Positions 55,278-63,108 of a stretch of DNA of 64,000 nt are shown piece by piece. The position numbers and the translations under genes were made by a program. Origin of the DNA: an uncultured Marinifilum sp. Its GTDB lineage: Bacteria > Bacteroidota > Bacteroidia > Bacteroidales > Marinifilaceae. The stretch covers positions 2,468,923 to 2,532,922 of the forward strand of contig NZ_OY781918.1 in assembly GCF_963677195.1 (NCBI RefSeq), in the 5' to 3' direction. Position 1 is the first letter of the stretch, and the number at the start of each line of letters is the position of its first letter. The notes under the pieces are model-generated. The model worked only from the letters and a program-made list of their open reading frames with translations, did no database searches and was not told where the DNA came from.

Positions 55278-55640
55278 ATGTCCGACTTAAAAGATTTACA
55301 AGTTTATCAATTAGCCTATTCTTTTGAAGAGAAGGTTTGGGAATTGGTTGAAAATTGGCAGTATTTTGAAAAGTCGACAATAGGAAAACAATTGGTAAGA
55401 TCGGCCGATTCAATATCTGCGAATATCAGTGAAGGATATGGACGGTATCATTATAAAGAGAATAAGAATTTTTTGTTTTATGCACGTGGATCATTGTACG
55501 AAACTCAAAATTGGTTGAGAAAAGCTAATGATAGAAACTTGATTGATGAAGCCATTTATAAGGATTTGAAAGAAGAAAGTATCCGGATAGCAAAAATGCT
55601 TAATGCATACATCCGATCAATTGGAAGAAAAGGTAGTTGA
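55278..55640 (+). CDS. Four-helix-bundle protein (S23/Avd-like), copy 2
   Basis: This 120-residue helical protein has LKDLQVYQLAYSFEEKVWELV, QLVRSADSISANISEGYGR and YETQNWLRKANDRNLI, the pattern of the four-helix-bundle/S23 family. It is not a close copy of the gene at 48253, so the two did not arise by recent duplication. It is enclosed by GTCAATR heptad tracts on both sides and interrupts the exporter-chain-length gene pair. No reverse transcriptase that could make it part of a diversity-generating element is in the window. Confidence 0.9.
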   Translation: MSDLKDLQVYQLAYSFEEKVWELVENWQYFEKSTIGKQLVRSADSISANISEGYGRYHYKENKNFLFYARGSLYETQNWLRKANDRNLIDEAIYKDLKEESIRIAKMLNAYIRSIGRKGS

Positions 55641-56313
55641 TATAAAAGTAACAAGATGGTCAATAGTCAGTAGTCAATGGTCAATAGTTAATAGTCAATA
55701 GTCAATAGTCAATAGTCAGTAGTCAATAGTCAATAGTCCGAGTGACCAGTGACCAATGACCAATGACCAGTTCATCAATGACGAGTCAACGAATGACAAG
55801 ATGGTCAATAGTCAATAGTCAATAGTCCGAGTGACCAGTGACCAATGACCAATGACCAGTTCATCAATGACGAGTCAACGAGTGACAAGATGGTCAATAG
55901 TGCACTAGTCAGTAGTCAATAGTCCGAGTGACCAGTGACCAATGACCAATGACCAGTTCATCAATGACGAGTCAACGAGTGACAAGATGGTCAATAGTCA
56001 ATAGTCAATAGTCCGAGTGACCAGTGACCAATGACCAATGACCAGTTCATCAATGACGAGTCAACGAGTGACAAGATGGTCAATAGTTAATAGTCAATAG
56101 TCAATAGTCCGAGTGACCAATGACCAGTGACCAATGACCAGTGACGAGTTAACGAGTCAACGAGTCAACGAGTGACAAGATGGTCAATAGTGCACTAGTC
56201 AGTAGTCAATAGTTAATAGTCAGTAGTCCGAGTGACGAATGACGAATGACGAGTGCACCAGTGACCAATGACCAATGACGAATCAACGAGTGACAAATGA
56301 GTAACCAATTAAT
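55641..56313 (+). repeat. Heptad superrepeat array, first block
   Basis: Six units carry the fixed string GTCCGAG, at 55736, 55825, 55922, 56011, 56107 and 56226 (spacings 89, 97, 89, 96, 119). Each unit has GTCAATA heptads on the left, the centre, then TGACCAG/TGACCAA heptads and an ending GAGTGACAAGATGG. The right half of a unit is nearly the inverse complement of the left half, so each could fold into an imperfect hairpin. Confidence 0.93.
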
Positions 56314-56604
56314 ATGAGATTGAATAGACACTACATACAAACAATAAAAGCCGAAGCCAAACAGTTTTACGGTGAATCCGCGAAAGTATGGTTGTTTGGG
56401 TCACGTGTAGATGATTCCAAAAAAGGAGGAGATATAGATTTATATATCGAAACAAATAAAATTGTTGGGATAGATATTAAAATTAAATTTGTAGTGCGCT
56501 TACAAATGTTGTTGGGAGATCAAAAGTTTGATGTCATTGTGAATAACAAACAATCTCCCGAAAAAGAAATATATCGTATCGCAAAAGAAGGAGTTGAGTT
56601 ATGA
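56314..56604 (+). CDS. mntA: MntA-type nucleotidyltransferase antitoxin
   Basis: This 96-residue minimal nucleotidyltransferase has KVWLFGSRVDDSKKGGDIDLYIE: GS at residues 29-30 and the two metal aspartates Asp40 and Asp42 of DxD. In HepT-MntA systems MntA transfers AMP to the toxin and disables it. The gene overlaps the HepT gene by 4 bp. The pair lies inside the repeat array with no other coding sequence of its own and looks like a mobile addiction module. Confidence 0.85.
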   Translation: MRLNRHYIQTIKAEAKQFYGESAKVWLFGSRVDDSKKGGDIDLYIETNKIVGIDIKIKFVVRLQMLLGDQKFDVIVNNKQSPEKEIYRIAKEGVEL

Positions 56605-57044
56605 CATTAGAATTGGTTTTTAAAAGTCTGGACCTGCAGTTCCATCGAATGGATCAATTGACATCGCGATTGCAGCAATTGCCAATTTCCATCCATACCC
56701 TCGATGATGACGAGAGTCGTACCCTAATCGATGCTTTCATTTATCGATTTTCTAAAATCCAGGATATGATGGGACAAAAATTATTTCCTGTCTTTATGGA
56801 CTTTATTCAGGAAGATGCAAGACGAATGCCTTTTATTGATATACTGAATTTGTTGGAAAAACTAGATTTGATACCCGATGCAGAAACCTGGTTGTCTTTT
56901 CGAACATTGAGAAATAATTTATCACACGAATATCCCGACAACGAAGAGGAAATTATAGAAGGAATTGAAAAAGCCTTAGAGGTTTATCCTCAGGTGAAAA
57001 AAGTTTATGAATCATTTAAAAACGAATACGAAAAAAGGAAATAA
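56601..57044 (+). CDS. hepT: HepT-like HEPN toxin
   Basis: This 147-residue helical protein has the HEPN RNase motif RX4HXY, read as RNNLSHEY with Arg104, His109 and Tyr111. In studied HepT toxins this tyrosine is the residue AMPylated by MntA. HepT cleaves RNA, probably tRNA, when not neutralised. The gene order (antitoxin first, overlapping ATG) is a common arrangement. The frame is intact. Confidence 0.83.
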   Translation: MTLELVFKSLDLQFHRMDQLTSRLQQLPISIHTLDDDESRTLIDAFIYRFSKIQDMMGQKLFPVFMDFIQEDARRMPFIDILNLLEKLDLIPDAETWLSFRTLRNNLSHEYPDNEEEIIEGIEKALEVYPQVKKVYESFKNEYEKRK

Positions 57045-57885
57045 TCAATAGTACACTAGTCAGTAGTCAGTAGTCAGTAGTCAGTAGTCCGAGTGACCAA
57101 TGACCAGTGACGAGTCAACGAATGACAAGATGGTCAATAGTACACTAGTCAATAGTCAATAGTCAATAGTCAATAGTCAGTAGTCAGTAGTCAGTAGTCA
57201 GTAGTCCGAGTGACCAATGACCAGTGACGAGTCAACGAGTGACAAGATGGTCAATAGTGCACTAGTCAGTAGTCAGTAGTCAGTAGTCAGTAGTCAGTAG
57301 TCCGAGTGACCAATGACCAGTGACGAGTCAACGAGTGACAAGATGGTCAATAGTACACTAGTCAGTAGTCAGTAGTCAGTAGTCAGTAGTCCGAGTGACC
57401 AATGACCAGTGACGAGCCAACGAATGACAAGATGGTCAATAGTACACTAGTCAATAGTCAATAGTCAGTAGTCAGTAGTCCGAGTGACCAATGACCAGTG
57501 ACGAGTCAACGAATGACAAGGTGGTCAATAGTGCACTAGTCAGTAGTCAGTAGTCAGTAGTCAGTAGTCAGTAGTCAGTAGTCAGTAGTCCGAGTGACCA
57601 ATGACCAGTGACCAATGACGAATGACCAATCAACGAATGACGAGTCAACGAGTGACAAGATGGTCAATAGTCAATAGTTGAAAGCCGAGTGACGAGTGCA
57701 CCAGTGACCAATGACGAATGACCAATCAACGAATGACGAGTCAACGAGTGACAAGATGGTCAATAGTCAATAGTTGAAAGCCGAGTGACGAGTGCACCAG
57801 TGACCAATGACCAGTGACGAGTCAACGAATGACCAGTGACCAGTCAACCAGTGACGTGAAACACGACAAGATTAGAAACTGAAAA
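57045..57885 (+). repeat. Heptad superrepeat array, second block
   Basis: More units of the same kind fill this stretch, with GTCAGTA heptads and GTCCGAG centres, and in the last two units GCCGAG. The array ends about 15 bp before the start of the chain-length gene. No gene, terminator or promoter stands out inside it. Confidence 0.93.
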
Positions 57886-57899
57886 GTAAAAGATATATA

Positions 57900-59045
57900 A
57901 TGAGTGAAATAAAAGATACTAACCAACAAGCCCGTTCTCGTGTTGAACACGCCGACGACGAAATCGACCTAATCCAATTAGCCAAAACCCTATGGGAAGG
58001 CCGCCGCACCGTAATCAAATGCACTTTGATATTTATGCTACTAGGCCTATTCGTAGCCATATTCTCACAAAAAGAATACACCGCTTCCTGTACCATGGTA
58101 CCACAATCGGCAGAAGGAGGAAGCAAACTGGGTGGTAGCCTTGGTGGACTGGCAGCAATGGCAGGAATCAACCTAGGTTCAATGGGTGGTTCAGATATCC
58201 CACCAACTCTTTATCCTAAAATCGTAAACAGCATCCCTTTCCAAAAGGAGTTGATGAAAACCCCTCTTTCAATAGAAGGTGAAAGCGAACCAGTAACATT
58301 CGCACATTACTACGAAGAAATCCACAGCCCTGGATTATTCGGCTACATAAAAAAATACACCATCGGCTTACCAGGAGTAATTATAGGTGCCATTCGTGGC
58401 AAAGCCCCAGTGACCAATGACCTAATGACTAATGACCAGTCAACCAGTGACCAGTTATTATCTGTCAATCAGGATGAAAAAGAACTCATAGAGAAACTGC
58501 AAGCTCAACTTTCCATCGAATTCAACGACAAAGACGGCTACATCTCCCTTTCTGCTCGCATGCCACAAGCTAAAGCAGCTGCTCAAATGGTACAAAAAGC
58601 GCAAATTCTTTTACAAGATGCTATTACCAATTTTAAAATACAGAAAGCAAAAGATCAATTGGTTTTTGTGGAAGAGCGTTATGCCGAAAAACAGAAAGAA
58701 TCTGAAATAGCTCAGCAAAAACTAGCGAACTTTCGCGACCGAAACAAAAATGTGAGTACAGCCAAAGCACAGACCGAACTGGAAGGCCTGACGGCAGACT
58801 ATAATTTAGTTTACGGTGTGTACTCAGAATTGGCCAAACAATTGGAGACTCAAAAAATACAGGTGAAAGAAGATACGCCTGTTTTTACGGTGATTGAGCC
58901 GGTATCTGTACCAATTGAGAAATCAAAGCCTAAACGTGCTATGATTTTGGTGATTTGGACTTTCCTGGGGGGAATAGTTGGTGTGGGAATGGTGTTTGGG
59001 AAGGAATTCCTCAGTGGAGTTAAGGATAAGTGGGAGGGAGAGTAA
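57900..59045 (+). CDS. Wzz-type chain-length determinant
   Basis: This 381-residue membrane protein has an N-terminal helix near residues 40-57, a periplasmic coiled region (IQKAKDQLVFVEERYAEKQKESEIAQQKLANFRDRN) and a second helix near 345-367. This is the layout of polysaccharide co-polymerases that set glycan length. Residues 170-187 (PVTNDLMTNDQSTSDQ) are coded by a heptad tract (58408-58456). The first 650 bp use many C-ending codons, unlike the neighbours and the rest of the gene. Its upstream partner, the Wza-like exporter, is 2.7 kb away. Confidence 0.82.
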   Translation: MSEIKDTNQQARSRVEHADDEIDLIQLAKTLWEGRRTVIKCTLIFMLLGLFVAIFSQKEYTASCTMVPQSAEGGSKLGGSLGGLAAMAGINLGSMGGSDIPPTLYPKIVNSIPFQKELMKTPLSIEGESEPVTFAHYYEEIHSPGLFGYIKKYTIGLPGVIIGAIRGKAPVTNDLMTNDQSTSDQLLSVNQDEKELIEKLQAQLSIEFNDKDGYISLSARMPQAKAAAQMVQKAQILLQDAITNFKIQKAKDQLVFVEERYAEKQKESEIAQQKLANFRDRNKNVSTAKAQTELEGLTADYNLVYGVYSELAKQLETQKIQVKEDTPVFTVIEPVSVPIEKSKPKRAMILVIWTFLGGIVGVGMVFGKEFLSGVKDKWEGE

Positions 59046-59150
59046 AATTAGTAGCAGTAAGTGTTTGAATTTTAGTAGGGATTATGCTATGTAAAGAGCT
59101 GATAGCTGATTCATTAGGTAGTTTATTTTAGAAATTTTGATTTTAAATAT

Positions 59151-60359
59151 ATGAATGAAAAATTGAATGTAGGAATTGTGTGGGTTAACCCGTATAATAT
59201 AAACTTGGGAGTCGCAGCGCTTGCATATTCTTCTTTGGCTCTAATTTTTGATGCAGCAAGGGAAAATAAGCAACAAATTGAGATAACAATTTTAGGATCA
59301 TCTAAATATGGTGATGACAGCCTTACGATTAATGAAATTGAATATGAATTCAAGAATTTGGTAGGTCTTGATTATTCTTTAAAAATAAAATCTATTGCAA
59401 AAATAATTTTGCGGTTTAATCAGCATAAAATTTGGAAGCTATCAAAATTCGATATCGTTTTTGATATGGGGGAAGGTGATAGTTTTTCCGATATTTATGG
59501 GCAAGAAAGGTTTCATAAAATAAATAGTTCAAAAAATCTCTTTAATAAAATTGGAGTAAAGCAATTCTTATTGCCACAAACAATTGGGCCTTTCTTGGAT
59601 GTAAAAGTGAAGAGGAAAGCTATAAAGGCTATGAAATCTATGGAGTATATTTTAGCAAGAGATTATCAAAGTTATGATTATGCGACTAATAACATCCCTG
59701 AGAAAACAGTTGTTGAATCTATTGATGTTGCCTTTTATATGCCTTTTATAAAGACTAAATATAGTGAAGAGTTAATCCATGTTGGTCTAAATGTTTCAGG
59801 ATTGTTGTGGATGGGTGGGTATACTCAAGATAACCAATTCAATCTTTCTGTAAACTATCAAGAGTTAGTTTATAAGACCATAGAGTATTTTTTGTCTCAA
59901 GAAAAAGTGCGATTACATATAGTGCCACATGTTGTGGGTAATGAGTCTTACACTGATTCCGATTGCTATATTTGTGATGAACTTCATGAGAAATTTCCGG
60001 ACACAATACTGGCACCCAAATTTAGCACCCCAATTGAAGCAAAGAGCTATATTAGTGGTTTAGACTTTTTTACTGGAGCAAGAATGCATGCTTGTATTGC
60101 TGCATTTTCATCAGGTGTGCCAGTTTTTCCTATGGCATATAGCAGAAAATTTAACGGCCTTTTTGAAGATACGTTAAAATATAGTTTTATGGGGGATTGT
60201 GTTAATGATAGTACGTCAAATGTTTTACAGCAAATGACTACCGCATTTTCTAATAGGGAAGATTTGAAAAAGAATATTGCCATTGCGACAAGAGAAATTA
60301 TATCACCTAGGTTGAAGGAATTGAAACGGTTAATATCAAAAGCGCTAATGAATGCATAA
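59151..60359 (+). CDS. Polysaccharide pyruvyl transferase family protein
   Basis: This 402-residue protein has NVGIVWVNPYNINLGVAALAYSSLAL at the start and, later, QFLLPQTIGPF, RDYQSYDYA, DVAFYMPF and HVGLNVSGLLW, then FTGARMHACIAAFSSGVPVFPMAYSRKFNGLF. This is the CsaB/WcaK fold. Enzymes of this type attach pyruvate ketals to sugars, giving negative charge. The gene overlaps the next by 8 bp. The 105 bp before it hold two GATAGCT-type short repeats and no promoter of note. Confidence 0.85.
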   Translation: MNEKLNVGIVWVNPYNINLGVAALAYSSLALIFDAARENKQQIEITILGSSKYGDDSLTINEIEYEFKNLVGLDYSLKIKSIAKIILRFNQHKIWKLSKFDIVFDMGEGDSFSDIYGQERFHKINSSKNLFNKIGVKQFLLPQTIGPFLDVKVKRKAIKAMKSMEYILARDYQSYDYATNNIPEKTVVESIDVAFYMPFIKTKYSEELIHVGLNVSGLLWMGGYTQDNQFNLSVNYQELVYKTIEYFLSQEKVRLHIVPHVVGNESYTDSDCYICDELHEKFPDTILAPKFSTPIEAKSYISGLDFFTGARMHACIAAFSSGVPVFPMAYSRKFNGLFEDTLKYSFMGDCVNDSTSNVLQQMTTAFSNREDLKKNIAIATREIISPRLKELKRLISKALMNA

Positions 60360-61557
60360 TAAATTGTTTACAGATAAAATAGTTGATTTAGGATTATGCT
60401 TGGGTTGTGGCATATGTACGGCAATATCCGCAGATGAGAATGCAAAAATGGTGTTACATGAGGATGGTTTTTTGTATCCTAATATTACTAAGGAAATAAA
60501 GGAGGATGAAAAACTAATAAAAAAAATATGTCCTGGCTATAATTTAATTTCCAAAAACGAAAAGAATAATTTCCAAAAACTTTGGGGGGAATGCCTTGTT
60601 GTAGAGGAAGGATACGCTTGTGATAATGAAGTGAGAGGGAATGGTGCATCTGGCGGTTATATAAGTGCAATTGCAATATGTCTTTTGGAAACGGGTAAAG
60701 TTGATGCTGTGTTGCATGTTGGTGGGGATGCTAATAATTATGAAGCAAATAATCTCAAAGTATCAAAATCAAAATTAGATATTATAAAATATAGTTCATC
60801 AAGATATGCGCCTGCGCTTGTATTTGATTGTATTAAACAAATAATGGATGATAGTGCAGATGTATTTTGTTTTGTAGGAAAACCATGTGATATAAGTACT
60901 TTAAATAGATTTTTACTTGTATATCCTCAATATAGTGGTAGAATTTACTTGACAATTTCTATTTTTTGCGCGGGAATGCCAAGTTTCAATGCTACTAAAA
61001 ATATTATTAGTTCTTTTAATGCAAAACTACCTGTTAAAGATTTACAATACAGAGGGAAGGGGTGGCCAGGTTTTTTCACCTTTACCGACAAGAGAAATGA
61101 ACAATTTAGTATGACATACAATGATTCTTGGGGTAATGTTTTAGGTAGAAAATTGTGTTTTCGATGCAAAATATGCCCAGATGGTATTGGGTTGGTTGCG
61201 GATTTTGCAATTGGAGATTCTTGGGAAACCAAAGATGGTTATCCTGATTTCGAAGAGAAGGAAGGAAAGAGTTTGGTCATTTGCCGTACTGAAAAGGCCG
61301 TTGAAATTCTAGATTTTATAAAATTGAATAAGGCAGTAGAGTCTAATACACTAGATGTTAAGAAACTCCCTATTGTTCAGCCTTATCAATTTCGAAGGAG
61401 GCAGTTTGTAGGAGTGAGAGCTTTAGCTTTCTCGTTTGCAAAATTTGTTCCTATGGCATTTTCATCATTTATGTTATTTAAGCAAACGCCTTTAAATAGG
61501 CCAGTTACAATATTGAGAGAATTTATTGGAACTTTTTCACGAAGCCGAAAAATATGA
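60352..61557 (+). CDS. FrhB-like iron-sulfur/flavin protein of the glycan locus
   Basis: This 401-residue protein is related to the beta subunit of coenzyme F420 hydrogenase/dehydrogenase. It starts with a cysteine cluster GLCLGCGICTAIS, has CPGYNL, the middle motif GNGASGGYISAIAICLLE, CFVGKPCDIS and a later FRCKICPDGIGLVADFAIGDSWE. Such proteins occur regularly in glycan loci next to pyruvyl transferases and probably carry out a redox step on a sugar or lipid. F420 itself is not expected in Bacteroidota. It overlaps both neighbours. Confidence 0.8.
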   Translation: MHNKLFTDKIVDLGLCLGCGICTAISADENAKMVLHEDGFLYPNITKEIKEDEKLIKKICPGYNLISKNEKNNFQKLWGECLVVEEGYACDNEVRGNGASGGYISAIAICLLETGKVDAVLHVGGDANNYEANNLKVSKSKLDIIKYSSSRYAPALVFDCIKQIMDDSADVFCFVGKPCDISTLNRFLLVYPQYSGRIYLTISIFCAGMPSFNATKNIISSFNAKLPVKDLQYRGKGWPGFFTFTDKRNEQFSMTYNDSWGNVLGRKLCFRCKICPDGIGLVADFAIGDSWETKDGYPDFEEKEGKSLVICRTEKAVEILDFIKLNKAVESNTLDVKKLPIVQPYQFRRRQFVGVRALAFSFAKFVPMAFSSFMLFKQTPLNRPVTILREFIGTFSRSRKI

Positions 61558-63053
61558 TTGGAGAGTTTAAAGGTTTTATTTTTGGGATTCTGTCCAAAAT
61601 AATTGCAGCTCTCAGCCAATTTATAATGATTCCATTGTTAATTGGATTTTATGGGAAAGGTGATTATGGGCTCTTTGTTTTGGCATTTTCTTTAAATGCT
61701 TATTTGAGACTTATGGAGCTTGGTGTTTCAAATGGATCAATACGTTTTTTTGCTATTTGGTTTGCTAAAGGGGAGACTAATAAAGTGAAAGAAGTTTCAC
61801 GTTCGAGTATGGTTTTTTATGGTGTAATTGGTGTAATTAATACCATTGTGTTTTTATTAATGGGTGTTTTTTCTAATCAATTATTCAGTTTAGACACAGG
61901 TCAGTATTATATATTTTTATGGTTGATGATTATTTTAGCATCATCAACAATTTTTAATTGGCTGTCTTTTGTTGTTGTACAGTTATTAACGGCATTTGAA
62001 GGAGTCGCTTGGATCAATCAAATGAATTCGGTGAAATCTATATTGAATTTATTAGCCGTATTTATTTGTGTTAAATTTGAATTTAGTCTTGCTGTATTTT
62101 TTATTGTATTTACATTAACTAATATGGTTATTATTCCATTGAACCTATACAGATTCTATAGGGTTAAGCTTTCTGTAGTTTCTTTTTTAAAGCCTCGTTG
62201 GAATTATCCAGCTTTTAAAGAGGTGTTGATGTATAGCTTATCTCTTTTTGCAATGGGAATTTTTCAAATGTCAGCGCTTTATTTACAACCAGTAATTTTG
62301 GGTGCATTTGCGGATAATGGAGTGATGTTAGTTGCCGATTATGAGATAATTAGAACAATATCTTCGTTTGTCATTGTTTTAGGTGGGGTTTTTATGCAGG
62401 TTCTTTTACCTAAAATTTCAAAACTTTATGCTGAAAAGGATGTTGAAAAGATTAACCAAATTATATATGATGGAACAAAATTGATTTCGTTATTCGTTTG
62501 TTTTGTTGTTTTTAATATTGTTATAAATACACAGGATATTCTGAATATTTACTTAGGAAGTGGGTACAATAGTCTTGTGCCATGGTTAAATGTTTCGTTG
62601 TTTACAGTTTTGTACATGCATAATTCAGCAATTTCAACTCTAATTCTAGCTACAGGTAAAACGAAAGTATTAGTTTATGCATCTGCAATTTCGTGTTTTT
62701 CCTCCTTACTCATTACTATGATTACAGTAAGTAAATTTGGGGTTGGTGCCGCAATAATTGGTTATGCTGTTTATATATCCATTCAAATGTTAGTTATGTA
62801 TTTTTATTATATGCCATTTGTTTTAAATATAAATCCAACAAAAGTTTTCTTTCAATCTTTTATGCCATTTATACTTATAAGCTTGATTGTTTATTATTTT
62901 GAAATAGTATTGTTTAACATGATTGACGTATCTAGCATATATATAATAGTGCTTTGTAGATGCTTGTTTTTTTCATTGTGTTTTATTCTTTTATGTTATG
63001 TTTTAATGCCTCGACTAAGAAGGAAAATACTTGTTTATAAAATTTGGGTTTAG
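61554..63053 (+). CDS. wzx: Wzx-type oligosaccharide flippase
   Basis: This 499-residue protein with about fourteen membrane helices starts KGFIFGILSKIIAALSQFIMIPLLIGFYGKGDYG, as flippases of the MATE/MOP polysaccharide group do. It would flip undecaprenyl-linked repeat units across the inner membrane. The start overlaps the previous stop by 4 bp. Codons here are extremely AT-rich, like the two genes before it, suggesting the cluster was gained together. Confidence 0.88.
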   Translation: MIGEFKGFIFGILSKIIAALSQFIMIPLLIGFYGKGDYGLFVLAFSLNAYLRLMELGVSNGSIRFFAIWFAKGETNKVKEVSRSSMVFYGVIGVINTIVFLLMGVFSNQLFSLDTGQYYIFLWLMIILASSTIFNWLSFVVVQLLTAFEGVAWINQMNSVKSILNLLAVFICVKFEFSLAVFFIVFTLTNMVIIPLNLYRFYRVKLSVVSFLKPRWNYPAFKEVLMYSLSLFAMGIFQMSALYLQPVILGAFADNGVMLVADYEIIRTISSFVIVLGGVFMQVLLPKISKLYAEKDVEKINQIIYDGTKLISLFVCFVVFNIVINTQDILNIYLGSGYNSLVPWLNVSLFTVLYMHNSAISTLILATGKTKVLVYASAISCFSSLLITMITVSKFGVGAAIIGYAVYISIQMLVMYFYYMPFVLNINPTKVFFQSFMPFILISLIVYYFEIVLFNMIDVSSIYIIVLCRCLFFSLCFILLCYVLMPRLRRKILVYKIWV

Positions 63054-63108
63054 AGGTATATGTAATTGTAATTTGATTGTTTCTTAATCAAAATTTTAAA
63101 AAAGATAT

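Noticed and set aside
55641..57885. CRISPR-like or integron-like array
   Set aside because: Units of about 90-120 bp consist wholly of heptads with no unique spacers. No integrase or cas gene is present.
55163..57899. Diversity-generating retroelement (Avd-like gene beside repeats)
   Set aside because: No reverse transcriptase, template repeat with A-substitution, or C-type-lectin target was found in the window.
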